From Owenia fusiformis (taxonomy: Eukaryota; Annelida; Polychaeta; Sabellida; Oweniidae), in the NCBI GenBank assembly GCA_903813345.2, contig CAIIXF020000011.1:6288571-6352570 (forward strand): 64,000 nt of DNA, written 5' to 3'. The stretch's first letter is position 1. Each line of letters begins with the position of its first letter. Positions 23,846-36,588 of the stretch are shown here, one piece after another. The notes beneath the pieces are model-generated. The model was not told the DNA's origin. It was given only the letters and a program-made list of their open reading frames with translations, and ran no database searches. Made by a program: the position numbers and the translations under genes.

Positions 23846-24710
23846 TATAAAAAGAAAATATCTTCGACTAGCGTCATATATAGTTAAGCCAGATTGGTGT
23901 TGAAACAACGTTGTAGTATGTAGATATTGTCAAAGACAGATGTAACAACATGCATTGTAAATTGCTTCTCTGAAATTGTACATTGCTATTTCAAAACAAT
24001 ACTTAGTAGATGCTGTAATAATATATCAAGAATATACACAAGACAAAAGGCCCATTTTGAACCTGTTGGGCTTCAAATTCCTCAACTATACCAGGAAATT
24101 TACTTCCATGGGTACACACGAATATAGGGCTCCCAAGGGGTATGTGATAATGTGATATTGCCTCAAAAATGTGACTTAATGCTCTATAAATATTAAATTT
24201 TGATCTATAACCATCGTGCATTGGACTTGCCAAAGAAAGTTAGACTAGCATAATCTCTTCATGTTAAGTTGATTTCTGTTTAATGATGCGAAACTGAGAA
24301 TATCACGTTTTACCTTTATTATTCTGTTTACTTATTTAAAGAAAACAATTGCAAGCTAATTGTCTATTTAAATCCTTTTTTATTTCGTTGTTCTGGATGA
24401 CGAAGCCTGGACTAAAAACACGAACATTTGTTTAGATATATATACTCACGGTGTTATAGCATGACGGTTACGTCAAGGCGATTTGCAAAATTATGCGGAA
24501 ACGATAACAAAAATGGCGGATGGGAAAGACAGCATGTCCTCTTTCTCGCCTGTAGGCAAGATTCACAGATAAGATTTCCTTTTCAACTAGTTCCATTCGG
24601 TGACGTATGTATGAATGGTTATAAAGACTGGGTCAAATCTGCCAGGTGGTTTACTAGAAGCGGAATATAAGATGTAAACTTACCGACTGAGATGTCCAAG
24701 TTCATATTTT
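23846..24710. other. Intergenic block between FReD4 and DERA copy 1
   Basis: Bases 23850-24115 recur at 63200-63450 in the same orientation. Bases 24115-24445 recur at 63457-63808 in inverted orientation, and about 24230-24430 also resembles 38450-38640. An open frame at 24428-24670 (80 residues, no recognised family) lies in the part not shared with the other DERA copy; I do not support it as a gene. Confidence 0.6.
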
Positions 24711-24895
24711 TAGCACACATTAAACTGAAACTGAAATGCTTATTTGCAGGTAAATGACAAAACTTAAGCTTAGTCTATTAAGTGTATCTACAGTATGTAT
24801 GATGCAGTTAATAATGAAAAATATAGTTTCAATACATAGTACATGTGAGTAAATATACTCAAATGAGGTTCTTTTATCCCATTTTTGTATTCTAG

Positions 24896-26385
24896 GTGTT
24901 TATGAGGAAGTAAAGTTGATGAAAGAGGCATGTGGTGAGGCTCATTTGAAGACAATCTTAGCTGTTGGAGAATTAGGTACACTTGCTAATGTACGGAAAG
25001 CAAGCATGGCGTATATGATGGCAGGTATGTCAATAGTCCTATTTCGTATCATTAAAACTGTCATGTGGTACTTCATCTCTTACCCAGTACCCATTGGCTT
25101 TAATGTTACCTCCTTTATGATGGATACCACCTGATGGGAACACTTCCTTGTATAATTAAAGACGTTCCACATTCACAGGTTTATTTGGACACCTCTGTCA
25201 AAAGAACACTTGTAAATGTTCATTTTAAGTAACTCACATTTTGGCTAATTACACTCAACAATTTGATTTTGAGTTTGAAAAAATGGTGAATGTTCATTAT
25301 CTAGTGATGTTCCTTTTTACAATATTTTCTCTCATAATATCATTTCCAATATATATGTACATCGATACACACATTTGATTAAAGCGATTTTTCAATATTT
25401 TTGATATACCATAGGTGCTGATTTTATAAAGACCTCAACTGGCAAGGAAGGTGTGAACGCCAACTTTGTGGTGGCTCTAGTCATGGTTCGTGCAATCCGG
25501 GATTACTTCCAACTAACTGGATTTAAAGTAAGAATCATAAGGCTCCAGGCCTTTACCCAGGGAAGGTGGGGGCTGGGGGGGGGGGGGGTTCAAGTGTATT
25601 TATTTTTCAATCATAGAGTTTTTCACCATTTTGAGCAATGATTTTTGATTTGGAATTTTTTTTAAAATTGACCCACCCTCCCTCTTGGCTAAAGCTGGCT
25701 ATAGACCTGAGCTCTGTTCTAACATTTTTTCGACATGAAAATTAATTTGCATGTTACTGAACCTATAAGGAACAACTACTGCATAAAAGGAACAATAATG
25801 GCCTGTGAAGAGCCTGTTTAACATTCCCAGGTTTAATATTGCTTTTCAATCAAGAATTTTAATACAATTGGAAATTTTCGCATGATTCATATTGCCCGCC
25901 AAAATGTGGCTGTAACCAAAGTACAATACAATACCATAGCAGGCCCGTAGCCAGGGGGGTTTGATGGGTTCGCGTGTTTTTGGACCAAGATTGTCAAAAG
26001 TGAACCCCCCTGGAATTTTCCAAAAAGTGAACCCCCCTTGGCAAATCCTGGCTATGGGCCTGTATAGTATGATAGTATTATAGTTTGGATAACTTTAGTT
26101 CAAGGATATTTTAAAAGGACAATGATCTTGTGTTAAAATTCTACACTTTGATGGATGATTTGAAATCTGTACTTGCAGGTGGGTTTCAAGCCAGCTGGAG
26201 GAATCAGAAGTGCTAAAGACGCCTGTACGTGGTTGTCTCTAATGAAAGAAGAACTAGGGGAGGAATGGATGAAAAATGATCTGTTCAGACTTGGCGCGAG
26301 TTCTCTCCTGGGTGATATTGAACGCCAGATCTTCCATTACGTCACAGGGAGATACGCTGCAGCCCATGAGTTGCCAATGGCGTAA
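24896..26385 (+). CDS. DERA: Deoxyribose-phosphate aldolase, three 3' exons (5'-truncated copy 1)
   Basis: Three exons read in frame: 24896-25024, 25415-25527 and 26179-26385 (stop TAA), joined at GT-AG junctions of phase 1 and then 0. They encode about the last 148 residues of DERA, which cleaves 2-deoxyribose-5-phosphate to glyceraldehyde-3-phosphate and acetaldehyde. Exon 2 holds the Schiff-base lysine motif FIKTSTGK; exon 3 holds the second lysine in GFKPAGGIR and ends in a tail typical of animal DERA. The 5' exons, including the catalytic Asp of the N-terminal half barrel, are not found. Homology with the second copy begins only about 180 bases before exon 1, so a partial gene duplicate is the likeliest reading. 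The frame is intact, though one codon is missing near the start relative to copy 2. An AATAAA lies at 26747-26752. Alone it should be enzymatically inactive. Confidence 0.85.
25546..25709. mobile_element. Short inverted-repeat element (MITE) in DERA copy 1 intron 2
   Basis: Ends are related to CAGGCCTGTAGCCAG in inverted orientation, more intact in the second DERA copy (41093-41249). It includes a long poly-G tract and no coding capacity. Confidence 0.6.
25940..26062. mobile_element. Second CAGGCC-type MITE in DERA copy 1 intron 2
   Basis: Inverted ends CAGGCCCGTAGCCAGG and CCTGGCTATGGGCCTG. Internal runs of G and C make further inverted pairs. In the second DERA copy the element is flanked by TATAG on both sides, a plausible 5-bp target duplication. 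Confidence 0.7.
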
Positions 26386-29300
26386 TCTTGTAGCAGCGGA
26401 GACATTTTCCAAAAATATGCATGGGAAATATATATAGGCAAGGCAAAGGCTGAAGAGGGTGTTTTACTATTTCAGGACATAATTTTCACAGCATCCAGTG
26501 GTCTACCTAGCATTAAAGCAAGTTGGTGCAGCATCCATCTGAGATTCTGAATCCATTTGCACCCACTCGAAAGTTAGAAAAATTGGCATATTTTGACCAT
26601 TTTGGTCTAAATTGTGAAAATGAGAATTTTGTACCCACCTTAGAAAATATCCTGGGCAGATCACTGGCATCAGTTGAAGATACTGAAAATTGATTTTCTG
26701 CAATATTTTGTCTCGCCTGACTCATACGTATTGCCAATCAAAAAACAATAAATAATCAAGATATTTACATGAACGTGAATATGGTCATGGGCATATTAAG
26801 ACAAGGTACATAATAAGGCCCATGAGCTAATAAGTGCCTCACTATAGACTGTTTTCTTAATAATGAATTGTCAATAATGAACACAGTGAAGTTTACTGAA
26901 TATATATGGACAAGGTTACCCATCGGTAAAAATTGAGAAGCTATGGTGAAAGTTCTCTGTTTTGAAGAGGTTTTTAAGTATTCGTATTGTATAGGTACAA
27001 TGTATGTGATTTATGCATTTCATTTTAAGGCAGCTAAACATTTTTAATAAAAGTATATACAGTATATTAAATATATATGAAATACAAATAACATTTAATA
27101 TCGTCCAGTTACTCTGAATGAATATACCTATGTTAACTACAAGATTAACATCTTTAAAAAAACTCTTTTTCAATCTTATTTCAGCAATTTTTCCTTGGCT
27201 GTGGCCTGTTTGGACAAACTCATTTTAGGTTTATCTGACAGAGACCTCAATATTCAATTTCAGGCAACATTTAATAACCTTCAGTTTTTACTCAGGTTTC
27301 TGGGCCTGTGGTCACATGATTTGAACTGATCAATGAAAACTATTGGTCCCATCTGCTAAGTATTTTTGAAACCACAAAATGAACAGAAAAATGATTTAAC
27401 ATTTCAACTCTAAGAAAGGACAGGTGGCGGTAAATCCCTCTTTTAGCCCCCCCCCCTACAAAACAAGTATATATTGACATTGAATTGAAGAGGAAGTATG
27501 TCTAATTACTTAAAATGTGATTTCTGAGAATTTTGACATTTGACCTTGACATTAGGGTGGTTTAAAGGTCAACTTTGAAAGATGCTATTTTTGTCAAAAT
27601 TTTGCCGTTTTCTAATACAAGAAATGAAAGCAATTGGCTTAATTTTGATTGTGACTGATAATAAGACATGTGAATGGAAATAAAAATATTTTTGATAAAT
27701 TCTCTCGGGCAATTACATGAAAATCTTGAGAATAAATCCCCATATGGGCATTTTTGGGGGGACTAAATTTTCCTGTTTCAAAAATGAATGTTCTTGTTGC
27801 CTTTTGAGACTCCAACAGCATCCTAATATAAGCATGTTTTAAGAGTTGGGATGTGATTATTATTTTAAATGTCCATGGGCAATTAGGATAATATGGCTGC
27901 AATTAAATGCACACAAGGGCACTTCCATGAGAATGGATTTTCTTATTTCAATTGCTTCTCGCCAGTTTTCTAAACATGTTTGCCATATTCTAAATAGTTA
28001 TAGGGTCACTTTTAATAAATGCCAATTGGCATTTACATTGGAATTTGAAATTAAATGTCTGTATGGAAACTCAGTTATAAAGTTATTTGCCAATTTGCAG
28101 TTCCCATATTTGAATTTCAATATATATCATAAAACATAAGGCAGCATCATGTATAAATGGCATGACACGCAAAAGATTGCCTAAAATAATTTCAACTTAT
28201 TCCCTATTAAGAAAAAAACTTAGGCCATTCAAAGATTTTTTATAATTAATGCCACTAAATTCTATGTTTTCAGAAAAAACAAAATGTTCACATGTACTCT
28301 GTACTTGTAATGCATATAAATGACAGAGGGAATTGTGATCTTGAATTATATTGTATTGAAATGAGTTCCACCATTGATTAAAAACTACATGTATACCCGG
28401 GCATGTATATAAGCTTTAGTATTGTCTTCATTAACAAGGTCATCTGAATCAAGAGGTGTTACTTGCTTTGCCACAATGTGTTATTGCATTTTCACTATTA
28501 AATAATACATAAAACCCTTTAAATAAATAAAGGGTTTGTAGTTTTTAATATAAGGCCCTTCATCAGAATGCCAACATATAATTAATTTTGAATGGCTTAT
28601 CTGTACATGCAGTTATGTAGTGTACATGTATGCCCAGGTTAGCAGCCATATTGAAAACATAAACCAGTCAGCCTTATTTTCATCACAAAAGTTAAGTTTT
28701 AGTGGTGAGCCCACACTCCCACACAAATGATATTTGCAGAGAAGCTACTTTACAGTTTCTGCATAGTACAGTTTCAATATCTTTTTTGTGGGAGTGTGGG
28801 CTGATGGTTAAATTTTCGACGAAATGAAATGAGCACCATGCTAAAACTTGATAATAAAGTGAACAAAAAATGACAATATTTTCCAGATTTGCATTGGTAA
28901 ACTTCATACATTGCTAGATTTTGTTAATGTTCTACTCCGAATGCTTGTATGCCATATGTTCCATATAATAAATTCTATGTAATGATAAGTTTTGATATTA
29001 TTTTGTTGGTAAACATAGTGTACCCATATTCAGACAGCCTTGTGATAGCGGTTCTTACTGCCAATTTTTCAAAGAAACTGAATACTAATGCCACTTTTTG
29101 AAATTGCACATCTCAAGAAAAAAGGTTTATCTACAACTTGCAATTGGTTTTAAAAGTAAATTGAAGAATGAGCTTTTTGGAAAAAGTCTAAGTGGACCAA
29201 TAGTCTGTTAAATGGCCTGTTCTTTATTATGTTCAGGACGAGGAGTCGTGATAACTAGGTGATTTAGTGGAACAATCGTTTCTTTATTGGAATGAGGAGT

Positions 29301-31300
29301 GAATTTCAACAAAGTTAAGATTTTATTATCAAAACATTTTACCTGTTTTGTGAGCTTTTATGCTCAATATTTTGAGGCGCTTATCAGTCAAGCCAAATAA
29401 GTAAGTCAACATTCGAAAATAAAAATGTCAAAAATCGTACATCTTTGATTTCCAAAATAATTTGTGAAGTGGTTATTTAAATGATAATACACATTTTAAC
29501 GCACTAATTTTGAGTACATCTCGAATCCATTCTCAACAAAGCGTTCTCGAAATAAGTATTCGAAATGTTTGAGTTCGGGATGATAAAAAGTACGTTAAGA
29601 TATACCGCTCCTTAACAAACTCCTTCAGGAACAAGATATAGAATCAAATGCATATTCTTCCTATTTATTCCCTGACACATGCCAATGAATGTTGCACAAG
29701 TAAATATCTCCGTTTTAAAAAATTTTGAAAACGGTGTTCTCTACAGGTGCCATTTTTTGTAATTGAAAAACAAAATTGAACAATTTGCATTTCTTAATTG
29801 ATAAGTTTCTTGGAATACAACTTAACTGTAAACGATTTAAGTCATTAATAATATTTCCCATAGTGAACCCATGCTGAATAGTCAGTAACTGGGTCAATGT
29901 TTTGTGTTCAACCTTGTTTTCATGACTTTTAAACATGAGACGACGATTATGTAGGAAATTTCATTTTCAAATGTAAGCGTGTCAACTCCTGTTTTTGCAC
30001 AATATTTAGCCCTTTATAATGGTAGATCGCCAAAATATGCATGTACCTCTCAATTAGGCGATATGTTTTTCAATTTATAGATGTAAACTATAAACTCAAA
30101 CAAAAATTCAAACCACCCGCTCTATTATTTTGATTACACAAGACGAAATTTCCACTCCCGGAGAGCACTTTGGTATCACTTTGAAGGAGGATTCTTGAAA
30201 AATCGTTCGAATTTTCACAAAAGGTTTGACGTAATTTTATTGCTTTGTTTAAGCCTCGACTTATATTATACTCAAATCCGATACCATAATTATGAATCAA
30301 AATGAAACATTCAATTCACCAGGTTAAATAATAAACCGTTTCGAGAATTGATGATTTGAGTTAATTGTGGATATTTATATAAATGTAAGTTGGCATGTAT
30401 TCGACAGTTAATGTACACACATGATGTATGCATCAACGTGTGACTTAAATATCAATTCGTGACTATCACATTTGGCTTCCAAAAATTAAGTTGGAAATTA
30501 CAGTGGTAGGAGATTAACGAAAACGTCAATCACATCCAAATATCCGTACGACGTCAAGTATTAACAAAACACTTTTCGTGCATCTCGAACATGGCAAGGT
30601 TCTGTTATCCAGCAATGTGCATTTCGAAAGAAAAAATTCACAAATCTCAACAAATTTCATTGAGTAGGATATTACATTCGAAATTACAACTTTCAAATTA
30701 TTATTTTTTAACCAAGAATTGTAAGAACTTGAAACATGTTGTGAGTTTTTCAAATGGCATATCCTCATTCACGTTCTTTGACAAGGATGAATCCATTTGA
30801 AAACATGGATTTTCTTGATTATTCTTCAAAACTACCCTTGAAATATAAGTATGTAGGATATTACAGTGTAAATTAACACGCATTTGTTTGCCCGATATCC
30901 TGAACAAATAAATGCAGTACCGTCTTGCAATATTTGAAAACCAAAAGTTCATTCTGTATGTAAACAAGAAAAAATACATTTATGGTTGGTTAATAATGAA
31001 AAATGACGAATAACATATATCTTTTGAAGTAGGGGTATACAGGGACACAGTGTAAAATCAGAAATTTAGGTCATATCCCAAAGATTGCTTCACCAATATG
31101 TAACAGAACATCAAAATTATCATTTACACGTTTGCTGATAGGTTTATTGAAAATAATTGAGAGGTTTACTTCAGTTGTAGCACCATTCTTAGTAAATATT
31201 GATGAACATACGAATATCGAATGTTGACTAAGTTACTTGTCTTGACCGTTATATCTTATGTAATACGAACAGAAAATGTCGTTTAATTATTAAATCTTAA
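26386..31300. other. Intergenic region between DERA copy 1 and FReD1
   Basis: Bases up to about 27410 align with the sequence after DERA copy 2 (41925-42453, then 48620-48985), and 29221-29390 aligns with 48985-49150. The stretches 27410-29220 and 29390-31230 have no counterpart in the other module, so they are insertions here or deletions there. No gene is recognised; short open frames are scattered and unconserved. A hairpin element lies at 28706-28804. Confidence 0.6.
28706..28804. repeat. Inverted-repeat element with GAGCCCACACTCCCACA ends
   Basis: About 20-base arms at 28706-28726 and 28784-28804 are near-perfect inverted repeats around a 57-base core. It is likely a very short MITE or foldback element. 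Confidence 0.7.
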
Positions 31301-31305
31301 GTAAT

Positions 31306-31311
31306 TTATTT
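31306..31311 (-). terminator. AATAAA polyadenylation signal of FReD1
   Basis: Minus-strand AATAAA about 32 bases after the FReD1 stop. The same signal follows FReD3 at 49202-49207. Confidence 0.55.
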
Positions 31312-31342
31312 CATTTTAATGAACAGAAAACTCGGGTGGACT

Positions 31343-34300
31343 TTAACAGCAATGTATCTTCATAGACGCCTTCTTAAATGAGTAGTAATAATTTGTAGGG
31401 GATCCGATGGTTGTTGGCCAATCGTTCCATGTGACACATTTGGCAACATTTGGGCAAACCGGTCCTTTGTACCAACCAAACAAATTTGAAGAGTGACATT
31501 TCGCATACCACCACGCTCCTTTATAAGTGCTTGCACAATTTCCACTGGCAAGATCATTATCTTGATCGTACGTTGAGAACCGTTGTCCATTTTGAGCTGC
31601 CATTGAATCACCAGCTGTTCCACTGTATCCTCCGACTTTAAGTCGGTACTTGTCGGTCTTGTCAGCGATGGAGAATACTGAATATTCAGCAAATCGTTTA
31701 GCCGGTGATACTGGCGGCCATGCTTCCAAATCAATTCGCATTTTGCACTTACGCCCCTTCACAAAACTGGCAAGGTTGTCCAGTCCAATGAAGTATTCTT
31801 TCCATTTTGGGCTACCGAAACCATGTTGATACTCGACCCAAGTACGATAGAAATCCTCTACACCGTTGAACCGTCTAAATATGTACGTCCAACCTTCGTC
31901 ACAATACGCTCCGAAAATTCGTCCGTCGCTTGTTCTTATGTTTCTTGCACCAGCTGCTAAAGGGTCTTCGCAACAGTCATTCAAGTAACAAACTAGACAA
32001 AATTGAAAAAACAATTAGCAGAAATTATCAATAATGATTTTTGTCTTTGTTCTGTTGTTAGAGCAGATTGTATACATTTGAAGAATTTCCATTTGATTAA
32101 ACAAAAAAATCCAACGATAGCTAACAACATTGTGCCTTGGGCCATCTTACTAGGCAAAACTCGCGATAAAAGAACCTTGTTTTAGAATGCGAGAAGTGGA
32201 CAATGATCATGCTTCGAAAATCAACACTCTTGAAGCAGTTGAAGCTGGTGACGTCAATTATGATAAATATTCCTATTACCAATTGCAAGAATATAGGGTA
32301 TCTCAAAAATTGTACCCAAAAGTATATCAAACGCAAAGAGAAACCAATCAATATTTTCAGATATTCTTTGCATGGCCATAGGCAAAACATAACGTTTTCT
32401 CCCCAATACTAAAGGATGAGTCTGGATATACATGTATGCCCTTTTTGTCCCTCAATTAAATGTATGTGAAATATGGTTTTTATTACTGTCCTAGTTATAT
32501 TTGATAAGTAATTTACTTTTTCATGAGTTTTGATGCATAAATAACCCCCTGCTGAGAGTTAGAATATGTATCCTAACAAAAAAACAATTAGTCATTGTCA
32601 AAGAAAAAACACCAATGGCAACATGTATGACATACAAAGAAGAAATAACTCAAGACCCATGAAGACTTAAAAAAATCATTTTTTTGAAATATATTTAAAG
32701 ATTAATTTTTTATAATTTTTTGAATTTCCCGCCAGTTTAATTTGAAGGGGGAGAAACAAGATGGCTGCCATTTGATGTAAGAAATTTCACAAAAAAAGTT
32801 CACTCAAGTTTCACAATGAGCACAGTTTTCCGGTTTAGGTTTTTTGATTGATTCTGACTCTTCATCATCAGGGTCATGTTTCGAGATTATAATATTGAAA
32901 CCAAAATGTTGTGCTCAGCATGAATTTGACTGAAATATGTTTAACTTCAACACAATTGAAGTGTCAAAATTGGATGCTCAGTAACTTTGAGTGACTATAA
33001 TCCCTTGATTGCCCAGATAAACACCAATTCACTTATCCAGAATACCTGTACCATTCAATGTCTATACAAAGAAAGTAAGCAATATTTTGGAGGATATGTT
33101 TCAAACTTTTTGTATGAAATTATTCATTTAATACTTGCCATTGATTTTGTTTCAATTCTGGCAAAGTGGTATGCATTGTCTTTGATCCCAATATTCTTCA
33201 TCAATTGTGATACAAATTGATATTTTTGTAATCTCAGAAGAAGGATAAGATATTGAAGTTTAATAATATTTGTGATTGAGTTTGTTTTTCAGACATAAGA
33301 ATTTTCAATATTTTCTAAGTCGATATCCAGACTCATTCCCAGACTCATCCTTTTTAGTTCAGCCATGCCTTTTTAATGCTTTAACCCTTTTTATACCATG
33401 TCTTAAATTTAACCTCCTCATATTTAGATGACAGTCTGCATCCTTACTGCTACATTGTCGATCATCATTTCATAATGTTACTCATCAAATTTTTTGAATT
33501 TCTTTTCAGATGTTGGCCTTAAGTTGTTCTAGGTTTCTTGGTTTGGGATTAGTATAAATGTGGTTCTTAAAATAACCCCAGAGAAAAGGTCTGGGGTGTC
33601 AAATCTGTTGAATAGGAAGGCCCTGGCCTCACAATGTCTTTGTACAATCGTTTTGAGACTACAGTGTTCTCATTTGGATATCAATCAGTGTCCATAACTC
33701 TGGAAGGTGGAACTCCATCATCAACTGCACATTTGTCAACCAATTGACCTATGTGATTGTTTTTGAGCATTTTAAGCTTATCCTAAGCCAAAAGACCTAG
33801 AACAACGTAAGGCCAACATCCAAAGAGAAATGCAAAACATTCCACCAGAAACATTATCAAATGTGATGAACAATGAAGCATAAAGATAGAGGCTGTCATC
33901 GAAATTTGAAATAAAAAAGTAAGGGATTAAACTATCAAAAAGGCAAGACTGACCTAAAAATTGTGTATTGGGGAGACAACTATCATGCTCTAGCCACACG
34001 ATCATGCAAAAAATATTTGAAAATATTGATTGGTTTAGTTGTGCTGTTGATATACTTCTGGGTACATTTTCTGAGACACCCCGTATACATTTCAAAAGTC
34101 TACCCCAGGAATGAATTTGAAGTACTTTGTCAAATTCCCAACACCTGACATAATATCGCATCATCCCAACCATTTCCCGACCCTTCCCCCATTGGGGCCA
34201 CTCGTAAAGTTTTGAACAGTGTCTAGCATGTTATGATAATCTTTAATTAATTGCATTGTTCTTACCTTCACATTTGTCATCACCTGATGCGTGCAAAAAC

Positions 34301-35067
34301 GATAAGTAAATAGATTAATTAGTGCATTTAAGTTTCATTTTTGCAAAATTACTCATATACTCGTACTCTAATACTCATATTTCAAATTTTTCAACGTATC
34401 TCTTTGAAACAACGTATAGCACAATTTTTTTGTGCTGTCTTTGAGACAAAATATGAATAAAATATTCACGCATTTGGACAAATGACTCAAACAGTTTTAA
34501 GGTCAAATGTTACGGTTGCTATTTTTACAAGACGTTTGGCCTTTTGTTTGCTAAAGTCACGAATTTCTAACAAAACGCCATAAATTACACCATTTTCAAT
34601 CGAGAAACACATTATTTTTCAATGTCAATATTATTATCTTTTAAGCTTAAAAATATGAGGATTCTTGTTATTTGTTGTCAAATTTTGAAGACAAACGCTT
34701 TTTGGAAAAACTTTTTGGAAAAAAATTATATTTTATGTGTTAAGTCTTTATGTGCGAGGCAACTTAAACCAACTGCATAAGAATGCAATACATTCAAATG
34801 TCTTTTGACAAGATGTTATTCTCTTGATTTAAGAAAATGTTTCATACATCACATTTTGATAAAATTGTGGAAGACTACAAAACCACATATCTGTATGATA
34901 TTTGAATGATATTGACTTTTAAAGATCAGCGTATTTTCCTTGAGTTTAAGTTAATACATTATATTGATTTGATTAATCATTGACTTTGTGAACGATTATC
35001 AAATACCTTGTGTACGACCAATCATGAAGACGAGGATCGCTCCAAACACCAATGTCAAAAGATGCAT
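31343..35067 (-). CDS. FReD1: secreted fibrinogen-related domain protein
   Basis: Three exons join in frame on the minus strand: 35067-35007, 34283-34266 (an 18-nt microexon) and 31992-31343 (stop TAA). Both introns are phase 1 and GT-AG. The product is 242 residues: a signal peptide (about 1-20), a short Cys-containing linker, and one fibrinogen C-terminal domain (about 33-242). The paired cysteines include C179 in NCAS and C192 in KCH, the spacing typical of the family. The calcium loop is DQDND (169-173), and KGAWWY and GGYSGTAGDSM are family hallmarks. Extra cysteines occur in the linker, in CPNVAKC and as the terminal CC. There is no collagen or coiled-coil stalk, unlike ficolins. Extracellular sugar or acetyl-group recognition is inferred from related lectins. 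An in-frame ATG 10 codons upstream could be an alternative start. Confidence 0.88.
33478..33549 (-). pseudogene. Mariner-type transposase C-terminal fragment, minus copy
   Basis: The minus strand translates to a diverged match of the fragment at 33782-33883 (a PKPRNLEQLKANI-like segment) but with several in-frame stops. The two fragments face each other as an internal inverted repeat. Confidence 0.5.
33782..33883 (+). pseudogene. Mariner-type transposase C-terminal fragment, plus copy
   Basis: Frame reading PKPKDLEQRKANIQREMQ followed by NIPPETLSNVM, then a stop. The pattern of a DLE.K..I..E...IPPE.L..VM helix is the usual C-terminal region of DD34D mariner transposases. The catalytic domain is absent, so it is a remnant. 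Confidence 0.6.
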
Positions 35068-35145
35068 CTTTCTGAAAGCTCCTATGTTAGCCGTCATCAA
35101 TGTTTCAATTCGGCTGCACGTCTGATTTGAAATGATAAGTTCTGA

Positions 35146-35185
35146 TTATATAAATGATGCGTTACAAAAGTGCAAAAGTCACGTG
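35146..35185 (-). promoter_or_regulatory. FReD1 putative promoter: TATA box and CACGTG E-box
   Basis: On the minus strand CACGTG (35185-35180) lies about 30 bases upstream of TTTATATAA (35154-35146), itself about 80 bases before the FReD1 ATG. Similar placements occur upstream of FReD3 (56427-56432 and 56381-56389). Core-promoter function is inferred from position and conservation. Confidence 0.5.
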
Positions 35186-36540
35186 GTAGAGCATCATCTC
35201 ACTGTGTTTGAATCTACAGGGTGGGTTAAAAATCAGCATTTCGTATCCCTTTCCAAAGAAACTCGTATGGTATAGATGGCAACTTATTTTAGACTATGGT
35301 TATCTTCTCTCCATACCCGAGGTCCATACATTATTTTTCATAAAAATACGACGTTATCGTCAATGTAATGTTACCTATTATGAAGAAGATTTTCTGAACT
35401 AGTTTTAAAGTTTTAAATAATTCTTTTCTAGATGCCAACTAATATTATTATTGGGGCTTCATTATTCTTGTAGTTATGTCATAAAATAACCTTTATATAA
35501 AATATCGGGATGTATCTCGAATATTAAAAATGGACTCCATGCCCCTTATTACACGTTTTAACCATTCGCAACGCCATTTAAGAAAAAATCAAAGTTCTCT
35601 GGCCCACTCTGTATATGGGCTAACTTTCTATGCCCAGTTAAACTATTGACTTCGTGCATTGAATCCTCGATATAGAATGTTTGAATGACATCGCATCATT
35701 ATCATCATTTTTATTGTTCGTTTTTGAAAGCAATAAAAATGTAAACGTATATAACAATATACCACTACATTTAATGTTTTTCAATTGTTCAAAATGCAAT
35801 GCGAACTCTATTGTTAGTAGAAATAAGCACATCACGAAACAACATTAAAACATTGTCAAAGACTTAATAGTATATAGAACAATACTTTATTACTTTGTTT
35901 TTTCTGGTTGAAATTTCAATTATAATAACAAATAATAACATATTTCCCCATTTAGACCAGGATGTGAAATTCAAATAAAAGAATACTTGGTAATGGACTT
36001 GTTTTGCCAGCCTGTTTTATTAAATTAAATCTAGTTTTAAAGCTCAGATAGAATCCTTATCTATGTGTCAACTAATATTTTTTACCGGGGTTTCGTTATA
36101 CTTATAGTAAATAGTTATGTCATAAAATATCATTTATATATGTATATGACAGCTTCAACAGATTTATCCAACAAGATCAAAGGCCTAAAAGAAATCAATT
36201 CTTGACTGTGATCTCTCCTTGTACTGTACGTCATGACGTACAGTGTATGTGCAATGCATATTCGCTGATGCAAGAGGTGGTGTTGAATTACCTCCCCCAC
36301 CCTTTTAATCACTTTTCCACAGCTGAATGACTCTAACTGCAGTTAGTATCATTCAAACTGGTGAACAAAATTCTTTCCATTTCTATAATCTCTGATTTTA
36401 GCTGAACTAATCTAAGATTATGCCCGAATATGTAAGTGCAAGTCCCAACGGAAAAACAGCAAAAATGATTACAAAAAATAATCTTTGATCAGTTGACGGA
36501 TTTGGCACAAAAAAACAGAAAATATGATTCCATTATTTAA
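35186..36540. other. Intergenic region between FReD1 and FReD2
   Basis: The part next to FReD1 is a diverged relative of the FReD3 and FReD4 upstream regions. A diverged direct repeat is present (about 35436-35510 and 36066-36140). No gene is recognised. Confidence 0.55.
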
Positions 36541-36588
36541 TCCGGAATTATCTATTTCACTTTAATGTACAGAAAACTTAATTAGAAC

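Larger units (their letters stand above)
32294..34083. mobile_element. Mariner-like element with long inverted ends in FReD1 intron 2
   Basis: About 100 bp at 32294-32395 is an imperfect inverted repeat of 33985-34083. The ends resemble TAGGGTATCTCA and CGGGGTGTCTCA and are flanked by TA on both sides, as in Tc1/mariner elements. Inside are two inverted fragments of a mariner-type transposase C-terminus. It is defective and about 1.8 kb long. Confidence 0.65.

Noticed and set aside
24428-24670. 80-residue plus frame considered as an upstream DERA exon
   Set aside because: It has no similarity to DERA and is absent from the region before DERA copy 2.
27425-27465. C-rich tract and homopolymer runs as possible regulatory sites
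   Set aside because: Simple low-complexity runs (also poly-G at 25576-25590 and 41117-41130) with length differences between paralogues; no function can be supported.
31360-31734. Frames of 110-130 residues overlapping the FReD exons in another minus frame (also 36606-36998 and 49257-49589)
   Set aside because: They recur only because the FReD exons are paralogous; the fibrinogen motifs are in the other frame.
33778-34173. 131-residue minus frame in the mariner-like element
   Set aside because: Its right part is antisense to the plus-strand transposase fragment at 33782-33883, which has the family match.
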